Origin: Bacteroidota bacterium
GTDB taxonomy: Bacteria > Bacteroidota > Bacteroidia > Bacteroidales > CAJPTX01
Length of the DNA: 34,999 nucleotides
Assembly (NCBI GenBank): GCA_002748015.1
Contig: PDRH01000025.1
Location: 1 to 34,999 of the forward strand
Direction: 5' to 3'
In this document: in pieces, positions 1-8,064 of the stretch
Layout of the letters: every line of letters begins with the position of its first letter
How positions within the stretch are numbered: the stretch's first letter is position 1
Notes under the pieces: generated by a model
Databases searched by the model: none
The model's input: the letters and a program-made list of their open reading frames with translations, nothing else
Told to the model about the DNA's origin: nothing
Translations under genes and position numbers: made by a program

Positions 1-435
1 GCGGTCGGAAAGAAAACCCACTATGCAAGCCTCGTCCAGCAGAAGGCAAACGAACTCGGCGTAGGCCATAGGCTACACCTCTACCACCAGGTTAGCACCA
101 AGGACCTCCCGGGCATATTCGCTGGTGCAGAGCTATTTGTATACCCTAGCCGGCTCGAGGGATTTGGCATACCACTCCTCGAAGCGCTCAACGCACGAAT
201 ACCCGTAATCGGCGCAACAGGATCATGCCTCGAGGAGGCCGGTGGCCCAGCAAGCCTCTACACCGACCCGGACGACCCCGAAATGCTCGCCACCCTCATG
301 ACCCGTATCCTCACCGAGAAAGGCCTACGCGAGCACATGGTAGAGCAAGGGCTACAGCACGCCAAGCGCTTCGAGGAGCAACGCCTCGCCAACGACCTCA
401 TAGCCGTATACGAGCAAATCCTAGCACAGCCCTAA
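1..435 (+). CDS. Glycosyltransferase family 4, C-terminal part (5' end outside window)
   Basis: This is the last 144 codons of a GT-B fold glycosyltransferase, open in frame 1 from the first base to TAA at 433-435. The visible part is the nucleotide-sugar-binding C-terminal Rossmann domain (Glycos_transf_1). It contains the E-x7-E type signature SRLEGFGIPLLEAL at about visible residues 56-69, preceded by LPGIFAGAELFVYPS and followed by the usual closing helices. Such enzymes add sugars to lipid-linked glycans (LPS, capsule or exopolysaccharide) at the cytoplasmic face of the inner membrane. The next gene starts 11 bases downstream on the same strand, so the two are probably co-transcribed and may act on the same envelope glycan. 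The sugar and acceptor cannot be told from the sequence. Confidence 0.9.
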   Translation, partial: AVGKKTHYASLVQQKANELGVGHRLHLYHQVSTKDLPGIFAGAELFVYPSRLEGFGIPLLEALNARIPVIGATGSCLEEAGGPASLYTDPDDPEMLATLMTRILTEKGLREHMVEQGLQHAKRFEEQRLANDLIAVYEQILAQP

Positions 436-446
436 TCCTTCCCCCA

Positions 447-2393
447 ATGAAGCGCTTCCGGCTAACCCTAGAGTACCTACTCGGGGTGCAACTACTCGGA
501 CTCATCGCCCTATCCCTATTCCGGACCGTCGAATACATCCACCTACACCACATGGTGCAGGAGCAGGAGGCCTCCGTCGCCAGGGCATTCCTACACGGCC
601 TCTGGTTCGACAACGTCATCGCATGCTACCTCATGCTGCTACCCCTAGCCGTCCTGGGGCTAACCGGAGCCCTCGGCAGCTATAGCCGAACCCTAAGGCG
701 CGGCGCCAGCCTCTGGTTCTGCATCCTCTACCCCATTGCCTTCGTCTTCTCTGCCGCCAACATACCCTACTTCGAACACTTCGTCAAGAACATCAACTCC
801 GGCGTACTCGAGTGGGCCGGCTACCTCGGCACCACCGCCGGCATGCTCCTGCAGGAAACCTCCTTCCTCGTATGGATAGCCCTCTACCTCCTGGTCACCC
901 TGGCCTTCATCTGGCTCATGCGACGCCTACGACGGCGCTACGACCAGCGCATGGCCAGCGCACGGAAAAACCGCCACCCCCGCACCACCTGGCTTCAGCG
1001 CGGCGCAAGGGCATCGATGGCCCTCCTCCTCATCGGCATCTGCGTCCTCGGCATCAGGGGACGAATCGGCACTACCCCCATCCGCGCCAGCACCGTCTAC
1101 TACTGCAACGACACCTTCCTCAACCAGCTCGGCATAAACCCCGCATTCAATTTCCTCTATAGCCTCAAGGAGGACCACAAGAGCCAGAATGCGCGCATAG
1201 CCCTCATGGACGATGCCAAGGCCCTCAGGCTCGCCCAGCAGGAATACCGAGTACCCAATTCCACGGACAGCATCCACCCCCTCCGGCGCCACATCAGCAA
1301 CCCCGGCGAAGTGCAACGCACCAACGTCGTCCTCATCCTCATGGAGAGCATGTCCGCCAACTACCTCAAGCGCTTCGGACAGCAGAAAAACCTCACCCCC
1401 AACATCGATAGCCTTTACAACGCATCCCTCGCCTTCACCAACTTCTACTCCACCGGCATACACACCAACCAGGGCCTAACCGGACTACTCTATAGCTTCC
1501 CAGCCCTCCTCAAGCGAAACATGATGAAGGGCATCGTCCCCCGAAAAGTCAGCGGCCTACCCACGGTACTCGCCGAGAACGGATGGCAAACCCTCATATT
1601 CATACCCCACGAAGCCCAGTACGACAACATGAACGCCTTCCTGCGCAACAACGGAATGGAACAGGTCTACGAGCAGGCCGACTACCCCAGCGAGGAAATC
1701 GTCAGCAACTTCGGCGTACCCGACCACTACCTCTTCCAGTATAGCATAGAAACCCTACGCCAGAAGGCCAAGGCCGACAAACCCTTCTTCGCCACCATCC
1801 TCACCGTCAGCAACCACGAACCCTTCGTCATACCCGACTGGTTCAAGTCCCAGTACACCGACCCCAAGGACCAAATCGTAGCCTACGCCGACTGGTGCAT
1901 CGGCGATTTCCTCCGCAAGGCCCAGAAGGAAGCCTGGTACGACAACACCATCTTCGTCATCTGCGCCGACCACGGCATACTCGTCGACGGCAACATCGAC
2001 GCCGAAATGCCCCAGAGCTACAACCACATCGCCATGCTCATGCTCGGCAAGGGCATACAGCCACGCCTATACGCTGGCCTCGGCATGCAGGAGGACGTAA
2101 TGCCTACCCTCCTCGGCATGCTCAACATCAGCTACACCTACGACGGCTTCGGCGTAGACCTCCTCAGGACCAAGCGCAAGCGCGTATTCTACGTGGCCGA
2201 CGAGCAGGTCGCCGCGCGGGACAGCACCCACGTCAACGTATACTCCTCCACCCTCGACCGCTCCTTCCGCTACCACACCACACCCAACGGAGGCCTCACC
2301 CTCGCCGACAGCTGCCGCCCCGCCTTCGACTCCCTAGAGCAGTACAGCCGCGCCATGACGCAGGCCGCCCAGTGGGTATTCCTGCACGACTAG
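447..2393 (+). CDS. LTA synthase/MdoB-type sulfatase-fold membrane enzyme
   Basis: This is a 648-residue polytopic membrane protein with an extracytoplasmic alkaline-phosphatase-fold domain. About five hydrophobic helices occupy residues 10-220. The catalytic domain follows: VVLILMESMS (E near 300, first metal ligand region), HTNQGL near 339 (T340 fits the Thr nucleophile position), SNHEPF at 455-460, and ADHG at 507-510 (metal ligands). Family members transfer phosphoglycerol or phosphoethanolamine from phospholipids to polymers or glycans. In a Gram-negative Bacteroidales, glycan decoration is more likely than true lipoteichoic acid synthesis (inference). The ATG at 447 is chosen because it begins a membrane-anchor-like sequence, KRFRLTLEYLLG, 11 nt after the glycosyltransferase stop. 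The longer open frame back to 225 overlaps that gene and reads as its shadow. The 3' end overlaps the convergent gene at 2390 by 4 nt. Confidence 0.88.
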   Translation: MKRFRLTLEYLLGVQLLGLIALSLFRTVEYIHLHHMVQEQEASVARAFLHGLWFDNVIACYLMLLPLAVLGLTGALGSYSRTLRRGASLWFCILYPIAFVFSAANIPYFEHFVKNINSGVLEWAGYLGTTAGMLLQETSFLVWIALYLLVTLAFIWLMRRLRRRYDQRMASARKNRHPRTTWLQRGARASMALLLIGICVLGIRGRIGTTPIRASTVYYCNDTFLNQLGINPAFNFLYSLKEDHKSQNARIALMDDAKALRLAQQEYRVPNSTDSIHPLRRHISNPGEVQRTNVVLILMESMSANYLKRFGQQKNLTPNIDSLYNASLAFTNFYSTGIHTNQGLTGLLYSFPALLKRNMMKGIVPRKVSGLPTVLAENGWQTLIFIPHEAQYDNMNAFLRNNGMEQVYEQADYPSEEIVSNFGVPDHYLFQYSIETLRQKAKADKPFFATILTVSNHEPFVIPDWFKSQYTDPKDQIVAYADWCIGDFLRKAQKEAWYDNTIFVICADHGILVDGNIDAEMPQSYNHIAMLMLGKGIQPRLYAGLGMQEDVMPTLLGMLNISYTYDGFGVDLLRTKRKRVFYVADEQVAARDSTHVNVYSSTLDRSFRYHTTPNGGLTLADSCRPAFDSLEQYSRAMTQAAQWVFLHD

Positions 2394-2656
2394 GATTTAC
2401 CCCACTTGCTCGACTCCAGCGGGGCATTCCGGAAATCACCCGTAAGAAGCTCTGCCTCCAAATACGAGAACACATAGCCAGCACTCTGGTAGTACAACCC
2501 CGTCTCCACATCCATCACCTTATCGAGTACCTGCGAGGTATACAGAGCATCCATCGCCCCCGAAATACTATAGCCCAAACGCTCCACCAGCAGAGCTATC
2601 AGGTCTGCAGCCATATCCTCCTGCATGCGAGCAATCTCCTTTGATGTAAGCCTCAT
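2390..2656 (-). CDS. Small helical protein, third gene of the DUF3791-DUF3990 locus
   Basis: This 88-residue acidic, mostly helical protein has no signal peptide. It reads MRLTSKEIARMQEDMAADL at the N-terminus and has a central segment TGLYYQSAGYVFSYLEAEL. I recognise this pattern from small proteins next to DUF3990/DUF3791 genes in Bacteroidales, but I cannot attach a tested function. Its ATG (2656-2654) overlaps the TGA that ends the DUF3990 reading frame in an ATGA junction. This indicates translational coupling within one transcript started at about 3390. By position and size it could be a second antitoxin, a chaperone or a regulator of the ADP-ribosyltransferase-like partner (inference). 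The 3' end overlaps the convergent LTA-synthase-like gene by 4 nt. Confidence 0.75.
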   Translation of the reverse strand: MRLTSKEIARMQEDMAADLIALLVERLGYSISGAMDALYTSQVLDKVMDVETGLYYQSAGYVFSYLEAELLTGDFRNAPLESSKWGKS

Positions 2657-3133
2657 TGTAGCACTAGCATTTCTACGGCACGCGCAGTGCCAAAATAGTA
2701 CTGATACGTTACGCCTTTGGCGTACTGCAGCTTTCGCACAAGCGCATCTACATCTTGCTCGCCCTCCAAAAAACTACGTATCTGCAACGAGACCCAATCA
2801 TCAGCTATAGGTCCATAAACCACATCATAGCCATGCTCGGGCGACTCCCTCGTTTACATCCCTATTCTCCGCAACAAAGCGAGCCCAAGCCGCACTGTAC
2901 CCCTCAAATATCAAACAATTCAGATCCCCGGAAGAAAGCAGCCTCTCATCGAAGGAAAAACATGTAACCTCCGGAGTCCCTTCACCTGCTAACGCAAATA
3001 CCCGCTGGGCCATTCGCTCTGCTTGCCTACGATCTGCCGTTAGATAAAATCCACGCCCAAAATCCTTAAAGGGCTTCGAACATGCCAAATCTACCACCTC
3101 TACCCGCACATTAGAACCGTGGTAGAGCTGCAT
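2653..3133 (-). pseudogene. DUF3990 protein (ADP-ribosyltransferase-like), frameshifted
   Basis: The N-terminal half, beginning MQLYHGS at 3133, matches DUF3990: YHGS, then DFGRGFYLT, then FDERLLSS and a FEGYSAAWARFVAENRD segment. The frame then runs into an early stop (about 102 residues from this start). One frame over, the minus strand continues directly with EHGYDVVYGPIADDWVSL and on to YFGTARAVEMLVLQ, the conserved DUF3990 C-terminal half, ending at TGA 2655-2653. A single-base indel at roughly 2838-2850 explains this; the repaired protein would be about 160 residues, normal for the family. As I recall, DUF3990 belongs to the ADP-ribosyltransferase fold clan, where YHG and FYLT supply the His and Tyr of the NAD pocket; I infer a toxin-like role. 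It may be a real inactivation, programmed frameshift or sequencing error. Two in-frame ATGs lie just upstream (3139, 3142). Confidence 0.82.
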
Positions 3134-3365
3134 AACCATCATACATTAGAAAGCCACCATGCCGCTGGCAAATCACGCTCAAATCGCTAAGAACCTCCGC
3201 AAAGGAAAGCGTATGGAGAACCTCATAGTGCTCCTCCACGTAGTCCATGCCCCCAAACCGCTTGAGATACAGATATGCACGCCCGGGCGCAAGACCATAG
3301 AGCTTAGCAAACTCTGAAATCAACGCCACCATGTACCGAATTCGCCCCACCTGTTCACGCTCCAT
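3111..3365 (-). CDS. DUF3791 family protein (antitoxin-like partner)
   Basis: This 84-residue protein matches DUF3791: an N-terminal helix (VGRIRYMVALISEFAKLYGL), then YLKRFGGMDYVEEHYEVLHT, then a helix and a glycine-rich end. The YxxxRFgGxDYvxexYxvLHT core is the family hallmark. DUF3791 genes usually sit immediately before DUF3990 genes, as here, where the two overlap by about 23 nt. This suggests a toxin/antitoxin-like unit (family context is known; neutralisation is inference). The ATG at 3365 is preferred because the open frame's other start, at 3407, lies upstream of the -7 promoter box at 3397-3404 and could not be in the transcript. A perfect 14-bp palindrome covers that box and could be its operator. 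Confidence 0.8.
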   Translation of the reverse strand: MEREQVGRIRYMVALISEFAKLYGLAPGRAYLYLKRFGGMDYVEEHYEVLHTLSFAEVLSDLSVICQRHGGFLMYDGYAALPRF

Positions 3366-3389
3366 AGGCCAGCCCCCATTTGAATTACA

Positions 3390-3404
3390 ACCTTTGCAAA
3401 GGTA
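3390..3404 (-). promoter_or_regulatory. Promoter -7 box with overlapping 14-bp palindrome
   Basis: On the minus strand TACCTTTG (3404-3397) is an exact Bacteroidota TAnnTTTG -7 box, about 32 nt before the DUF3791 ATG. It is preceded by a T-rich stretch and lies just after the GT4 stop codon. The perfect palindrome ACCTTTGCAAAGGT (3390-3403) covers the box and the expected transcription start. This is a good place for a repressor dimer, possibly a product of the operon itself. I see no clear TTTG -33 box. Confidence 0.6.
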
Positions 3405-3416
3405 CAAAAATAACGC

Positions 3417-4526
3417 CTACCCTCCGAAGTACACCCCCACCACCCGCTCAAAGAACCTCTCATAGGTCAAAAGCCCCTCGAAGTACACCCTACCCGCGCG
3501 CCCCATAGCCTCACGCCGACCCGCATCCGCCAGGAGCTCCCCTATGGCATGCGCCAGAGCCTCCGCATCGCCTGGCGGCACCAGCACCCCGGCCTCCGAT
3601 GACACGATCTCCCCCTGCGCACCACCGTTGCTAGCTATCTGCGGCTTGCCGGCCGCCAGGTAGTCCATGCAGGAGAGCGGACAGGCCTCCCGCGCCAGCG
3701 AGGGGAGCACCCCTATATCCGCCTGTGCCAGGTAGGGGAAGACCGGCGATTGGAAGCCCAGGAAATCCACCCGTCCAGATAGCCCCTGTCGCTCTATCTC
3801 CGCTCTTAACCCGCCTACGTACCCCTCATCCCCGCTACCCAGCAGGAAGAGATGGTAATCATCAGCCTGCAGCAAGCCCAGAGCCTCTATCAGCACATGG
3901 AGACCCTTCTCCTCGCATAGCCGCCCATGCGACATCAGGATAGGCCGACCAGCAGGAACACCATACTCCCGCCGCAACTCGGGCGCATCAAACGCCCCTT
4001 CCGGAAGGAATACCCCATTATGAACTACAGAATGCGGCCCATCAAAAGCCCCCACCCCCGATAGGAACACCGACTGCGCCAACTCCGACACGAAGATGAT
4101 GTGGTCCAGCTGCCTATACAGCCAGCGGTAGTGCGGCGACTTCTTCCCCCGCTTCACCAGGTGGCGCGTCAGGATTATTCTGCAACGCCTATGCCCCGCA
4201 ATCCGCCGGGCCAGCGCCGCCGTGAAGGCCGTCTTGAAGTTGTGCGCATGGAGTATCACCCCCTCCTCCGCACGCAGTAGACGCGCCAGGGCCACCGCGC
4301 TCCTAATGTCTAATAGCCCTTTCAGGCCAAGAGTATGCACCGGTGTTCCCAGCTCCTGCAGCCGCTCCACCACGGCAGGATAGGGCGCGGCTACAAGCGT
4401 TACACCGTAGCCCTCTGCTAGCAAACGCCGGGAGAGATCGTAGGCGTACTGCTCCCCCCCGCCCCAGCTCGGGTTGGCCACCAGCTGGAACACCCGCCAG
4501 CTACCACTCCCCACGCTCACGCCCAT
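3417..4526 (-). CDS. Glycosyltransferase family 4 (GT-B)
   Basis: This complete 369-residue retaining GT4 enzyme has an N-terminal acceptor domain starting VFQLVANPSWGGGEQYAYDL, the glycine-rich loop typical of Glyco_transf_4. The C-terminal donor domain contains RPILMSHGRLCEEKGLHVLI, then VLPSLAREACPLSCMDYLAAGKPQIAS with the usual glutamate-rich sugar-nucleotide motif. It has no signal peptide and should act at the inner face of the inner membrane in LPS core, O-antigen or capsule assembly. The ATG at 4526 lies 26 nt inside the 3' end of the upstream GT2 gene on the same strand. The two are therefore one operon and probably successive steps of one glycan. Donor and acceptor are not predictable. 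Confidence 0.9.
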   Translation of the reverse strand: MGVSVGSGSWRVFQLVANPSWGGGEQYAYDLSRRLLAEGYGVTLVAAPYPAVVERLQELGTPVHTLGLKGLLDIRSAVALARLLRAEEGVILHAHNFKTAFTAALARRIAGHRRCRIILTRHLVKRGKKSPHYRWLYRQLDHIIFVSELAQSVFLSGVGAFDGPHSVVHNGVFLPEGAFDAPELRREYGVPAGRPILMSHGRLCEEKGLHVLIEALGLLQADDYHLFLLGSGDEGYVGGLRAEIERQGLSGRVDFLGFQSPVFPYLAQADIGVLPSLAREACPLSCMDYLAAGKPQIASNGGAQGEIVSSEAGVLVPPGDAEALAHAIGELLADAGRREAMGRAGRVYFEGLLTYERFFERVVGVYFGG

Positions 4527-5262
4527 CTATTATCTTCGAGACTATCATGAACTGGTAGCTCGCTTCCATCAGCGCCTTGATCAGCCCGGCACGCCCATCC
4601 CGTATAGCCCCCTTCAGGAAGTAGATCTTGAAGAAGCGGAACAGCGGACGGTAGAACAAAGCCCCAGTCCCGTAGCGTTTCTCCCTACGGCGGTAGGCAT
4701 CGTTATCCGTATACCGGCACATCTTCACCCACTGCTCCGCTACGGTCTCGTCCACCACATGCAGCAGGGCCAGATCCCTACGCTTTCGTGGCATGTACTC
4801 CACCCGCCCATCTATCTGCGGCATGGAGTGAATGGTAGGCGGCCAGTCCGCCACCTCCCGCCGGAAGAAGCGCAGTATGTAGTCCGGGTAGTAGCAATGC
4901 ATGAAGCGGCGCATGAAGAAATTCTGGCGCGCAAGCCAAAGCCCATCCGGGCAGGCATCTCCCCCCGCCAAGCTATACAGGTACTCACGCAAGGCCGCCG
5001 GCACCACCTCATCAGCATCTATCACCAGCACATACGGGTGTGAAGCCGACTGGATGGCGAAGTTCCGCGCCGGCTCCGGAATGGTGTGATTACCCTTCGG
5101 AAAGGTAACCACCCTGCAACCGTAGCGCGCCGCTATCTCCCGCGTCGAATCCGTCGATTCCATATCGCAGATAACGACCTCATCGAAGTCCACCACCGAG
5201 TCGAGCGCCTCGGCCAGGTAGCACTCCGCATTGTAGGTATTAATTACTACCGAAATCTTCAT
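4501..5262 (-). CDS. Glycosyltransferase family 2, WaaE/KdtX-like
   Basis: This 253-residue GT-A fold enzyme has an N-terminus, MKISVVINTYNAECYLAEAL, and a following FDEVVICDMESTDSTREIA that match the WaaE/KdtX (LgtF-like) LPS inner-core transferase group. The DxD-type metal site appears as VIDADEV at about residues 79-85. The C-terminus has a short hydrophobic/amphipathic stretch (YRPLFRFFKIYFLKG) that may attach it to the membrane. Family knowledge suggests transfer of glucose or heptose to LPS core, but the exact sugar is uncertain. It is the first gene of a two-gene operon with the GT4 gene. It lies directly after the valS terminator, so its promoter must sit within about 5263-5300; only a weak TACCATGG-like box is visible there. 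Confidence 0.85.
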   Translation of the reverse strand: MKISVVINTYNAECYLAEALDSVVDFDEVVICDMESTDSTREIAARYGCRVVTFPKGNHTIPEPARNFAIQSASHPYVLVIDADEVVPAALREYLYSLAGGDACPDGLWLARQNFFMRRFMHCYYPDYILRFFRREVADWPPTIHSMPQIDGRVEYMPRKRRDLALLHVVDETVAEQWVKMCRYTDNDAYRRREKRYGTGALFYRPLFRFFKIYFLKGAIRDGRAGLIKALMEASYQFMIVSKIIDGRERGEW

Positions 5263-5292
5263 CCGCCCATCGCTATGGCTAAACGCCCATGG

Positions 5293-5340
5293 TACAAAAA
5301 ATGCCAGCCCGCAACGCAGTCTCCCGGGTCGCAGGCTGGC
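5293..5340 (-). terminator. Rho-independent terminator of valS
   Basis: On the minus strand an imperfect stem (GCCAGCCTGCGACCC paired with a GTTGCGGGCTGGC arm; arms 5328-5340 and 5303-5315) is followed at once by ATTTTTTGT. It lies about 20 nt after the valS stop, as expected for an intrinsic terminator. It separates valS from the glycosyltransferase operon. Confidence 0.82.
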
Positions 5341-5360
5341 ACAAGCTCATTTCGCACGGG

Positions 5361-7982
5361 CTACAGCCCCAGCTGGCCCTTCAGCGCGCTGATCTTCGCC
5401 TCCGCATCCGCCAGCTTACGACGCTCAGCCTCTACAACCGCCGCCGGAGCATTGTTCACAAAGCGCTCATTCGAGAGCTTCTTCAGCACTATATCCCGGA
5501 AGCCCTCATTATACTCCAGCTCCTTCTGCAGCTTGGCACGCTCCTCCTCCTCGTCCACCAAACCCGTCAGCGGCACGAAGAACTCCGTACGCCCCACCAG
5601 GAAGGACGATGCCCCATCGGGCGCACCCTCAGTTGCAGACAGCTCGCCGATGAAGCCCACGCCCCGCACGATATCCGCCCCCTGCTCCGACAGGCCCAGC
5701 TCCCCGCGGTAGAGCAGCTGCAGCGGCGCCTTAGGCGAAAGCCCCTTCGACTGGCGCACCGCCCGAACGCTCGCCACGATGTCCTTTATCCGCGCGTACT
5801 CCGCCAGCAGCTCCGCGCTCGCCGGCTGCACCTCCGGCATGGGCTGCACCATCAGGCTCTCCTCCTCGCGCCCGCTGCCCAGGTGGTGCCACAGCTCCTC
5901 CGTGATGAAGGGCATGAAGGGGTGCATCGCCGTCAGCAGCGTGTCGAATAGCCCCTGCACCTGCGCCAGCGTCTTCCCATCTATCTTCTCCCCGTAGGCC
6001 GGCTTCACCATCTCCAGCAACCAGGCCGAGAAATCATCCCAGAACAAGCGGTACAAATCCACCAGCGCCTCGGATATCCGATAGCCCTCGAAGTTCACCT
6101 CAACGCTGCCCAACACCTCATGCATCCGCGCCTCGAATAGCTCCACCGCCCGGGCAGATGCCGCCGGCTGCGCCTTCCCCTCGTCCACCTCCCAGCCCTT
6201 CACCAGGCGGAAGGCATTCCATATCTTATTGCAGAAGTTACGCCCCTGCTCGGTCAATGCCTCGTCGAACAGCAAATCGTTGCCCGCGGAGGAGCATAGC
6301 AGCATACCCACGCGCACACCGTCAGCACCGTACTTGTCCATCAGCACCAGCGGGTCCGGGCTGTTGCCCAGCGTCTTGCTCATCTTCCTATGCTGCTTGT
6401 CGCGCACTATGCCCGTTAGGTACACATTCGAGAAGGGCTTCTCCCCCTTGTACTCGTAGCCCATCATTATCATGCGCGCCACCCAGAAGAAGATAATCTC
6501 CGGCGCAGTAACCAAATCGTTCGTCGGGTAGTAGTACTTTACCTCCTCGTTCTCCGGGTCCAGGATACCGTTGAACAGCGACAGCGGCCACAGCCACGAC
6601 GAGAACCACGTATCCAGCACGTCCTCATCCTGCTTCAGGTCCTCCACCTTCAGCGACGGGTCGCCCGCCAGCTCCTGCGCCAGCGGCAAGGCCTTCTCCA
6701 CGCTCTCGGCCACCACGTAGCGCCCATCCGGCAGGTAGTAGGCCGGAATCCTATGCCCCCACCACAGCTGCCGCGAGATGCACCAGTCATGCACATTCTC
6801 CATCCAGTGGCGGTACATCCCCTGGAACTTCGGCGGAATCAGCGCGATATCCCCGCCCAGCACCGCCTCCAATGCGGGCTTCGACATCTGGTCCATGCGC
6901 AGGAACCACTGCGTCGAGAGCTTCGGCTCGATCGCCACATACGTCCGCTCGCTGAAGCCAACGCTATGCACGTAGTCCTCCACCTTCTCCATCAGGCCCG
7001 CATCCTCCAGATCCTGCACTATCTGCTTGCGCACATCGAAGCGGTCCATGCCCAGGTACAGGCCAGCCGCCTCATTGACCGTTCCATCATCGTTGAAGCA
7101 GTCGATGGACGGCAGGTTATGCTTCAGCCCGATGTTGTAGTCATTGATATCATGCGCCGGCGTAATCTTCAGCGCCCCCGTCCCGAACTCCAGGTCTACA
7201 TACGGGTCGAAGATCACCGGCACCTCCCGGTTCACCAGCGGCACTATCACCTTCTTGCCCTCGAGGTCCGCCCGCCGCGGATCCTTATCGTTCAGGCACA
7301 CGGCCACGTCCCCCATGATGGTCTCCGGGCGTGTCGTTGCCACAATCAGCGATGCATCCGAATCCACCACCCTGTAGCGCAGGTAGTAGAGCTTGCCGTC
7401 CACCTCCTTGTGCACAACCTCCTCATCCGAGAGGGCCGTCTGCGCCTTCGGATCCCAATTCACCATCCGCACCCCCTTGTAGATCTTCCCTTTGTTGTAG
7501 AGGTCGCAGAACACGTGGATCACGCTGTCCGACCGCACCTCGTCCATCGTGAAGGCCGTACGATCCCAGTCGCACGATGCCCCCAGCCGCTTGAGCTGCT
7601 CGAGGATGATACCCCCATGCTCATCCACCCACTCCCACACATGCTCGAGGAACTGCTCGCGCGTCAGCGAATTCTTCTCTATCCCCTTGCCGCGGAGCCG
7701 CTCCACCACCTTCGCCTCCGTGGCGATGGAGGCGTGGTCCGTCCCCGGCACCCAGCACGCATTGTACCCCTTCATCCGCGCGCGCCGGGTCAGCACGTCC
7801 TGCAGGGTGTTGTTGAGCATATGACCCATGTGGAGGATACCCGTCACGTTCGGCGGCGGAATAACTATGGTGTAGGGGGTTCGCCCATCCGGCACGGAGT
7901 GGAAGTAGCCCCTCTCCATCCAGGTCTGATACCATCTATCCTCTATGGCGCGCGGTTCGTACTTCGTCGAGAGCTCTTGCAT
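5361..7982 (-). CDS. valS: Valyl-tRNA synthetase
   Basis: This 873-residue class I aminoacyl-tRNA synthetase charges tRNA-Val in the cytoplasm. The ATP-binding HIGH motif is HMGH (residues 51-54, after PPPNVTGIL) and the KMSKS loop is KMSKTLGNS (from 533). The editing (CP1) domain lies between, including TTRPETIMGD. The anticodon-binding domain follows, and a C-terminal coiled-coil arm (EEEERAKLQKELEYNEGF onward) is diagnostic of ValRS rather than IleRS or LeuRS. The length is normal for Bacteroidota. The ATG at 7982 follows a leader with a strong hairpin (8003-8038). A clear terminator follows the stop. The long plus-strand open frame 6753-7985 is only its antisense shadow. Confidence 0.97.
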   Translation of the reverse strand: MQELSTKYEPRAIEDRWYQTWMERGYFHSVPDGRTPYTIVIPPPNVTGILHMGHMLNNTLQDVLTRRARMKGYNACWVPGTDHASIATEAKVVERLRGKGIEKNSLTREQFLEHVWEWVDEHGGIILEQLKRLGASCDWDRTAFTMDEVRSDSVIHVFCDLYNKGKIYKGVRMVNWDPKAQTALSDEEVVHKEVDGKLYYLRYRVVDSDASLIVATTRPETIMGDVAVCLNDKDPRRADLEGKKVIVPLVNREVPVIFDPYVDLEFGTGALKITPAHDINDYNIGLKHNLPSIDCFNDDGTVNEAAGLYLGMDRFDVRKQIVQDLEDAGLMEKVEDYVHSVGFSERTYVAIEPKLSTQWFLRMDQMSKPALEAVLGGDIALIPPKFQGMYRHWMENVHDWCISRQLWWGHRIPAYYLPDGRYVVAESVEKALPLAQELAGDPSLKVEDLKQDEDVLDTWFSSWLWPLSLFNGILDPENEEVKYYYPTNDLVTAPEIIFFWVARMIMMGYEYKGEKPFSNVYLTGIVRDKQHRKMSKTLGNSPDPLVLMDKYGADGVRVGMLLCSSAGNDLLFDEALTEQGRNFCNKIWNAFRLVKGWEVDEGKAQPAASARAVELFEARMHEVLGSVEVNFEGYRISEALVDLYRLFWDDFSAWLLEMVKPAYGEKIDGKTLAQVQGLFDTLLTAMHPFMPFITEELWHHLGSGREEESLMVQPMPEVQPASAELLAEYARIKDIVASVRAVRQSKGLSPKAPLQLLYRGELGLSEQGADIVRGVGFIGELSATEGAPDGASSFLVGRTEFFVPLTGLVDEEEERAKLQKELEYNEGFRDIVLKKLSNERFVNNAPAAVVEAERRKLADAEAKISALKGQLGL

Positions 7983-8002
7983 TGATCGTCTATCTATCTA
8001 AG

Positions 8003-8038
8003 CCACAATGGCCCCACGGCGGAGTGAGGCCATTGTGG
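8003..8038 (-). other. Strong hairpin in the valS leader
   Basis: Two perfect 11-nt arms (CCACAATGGCC at 8003-8013 and its complement at 8028-8038) enclose a 14-nt loop. The hairpin ends about 20 nt before the valS start and 27 nt after the stop of the upstream gene. Neither strand shows a U-tract after it, so it is not a textbook intrinsic terminator. It could end the upstream transcript, stabilise an RNA end or attenuate valS. I see no T-box features. Confidence 0.55.
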
Positions 8039-8064
8039 TGTGAAATTAATAATGGGGTTCTGTG

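Noticed and set aside
225..446. Extended N-terminus of the LTA-synthase-like protein
   Set aside because: It overlaps the end of the glycosyltransferase in another frame and reads as Arg/Pro-rich shadow sequence; the signal-anchor-like start is at 447.
4474..5043. 189-codon plus-strand frame opposite the GT2 gene
   Set aside because: Antisense shadow of a well-supported glycosyltransferase.
6753..7985. 410-codon open frame on the plus strand
   Set aside because: It is antisense to valS over its whole length, is rich in His, Arg, Pro and Leu as expected from a shadow frame, and has no recognisable motif.
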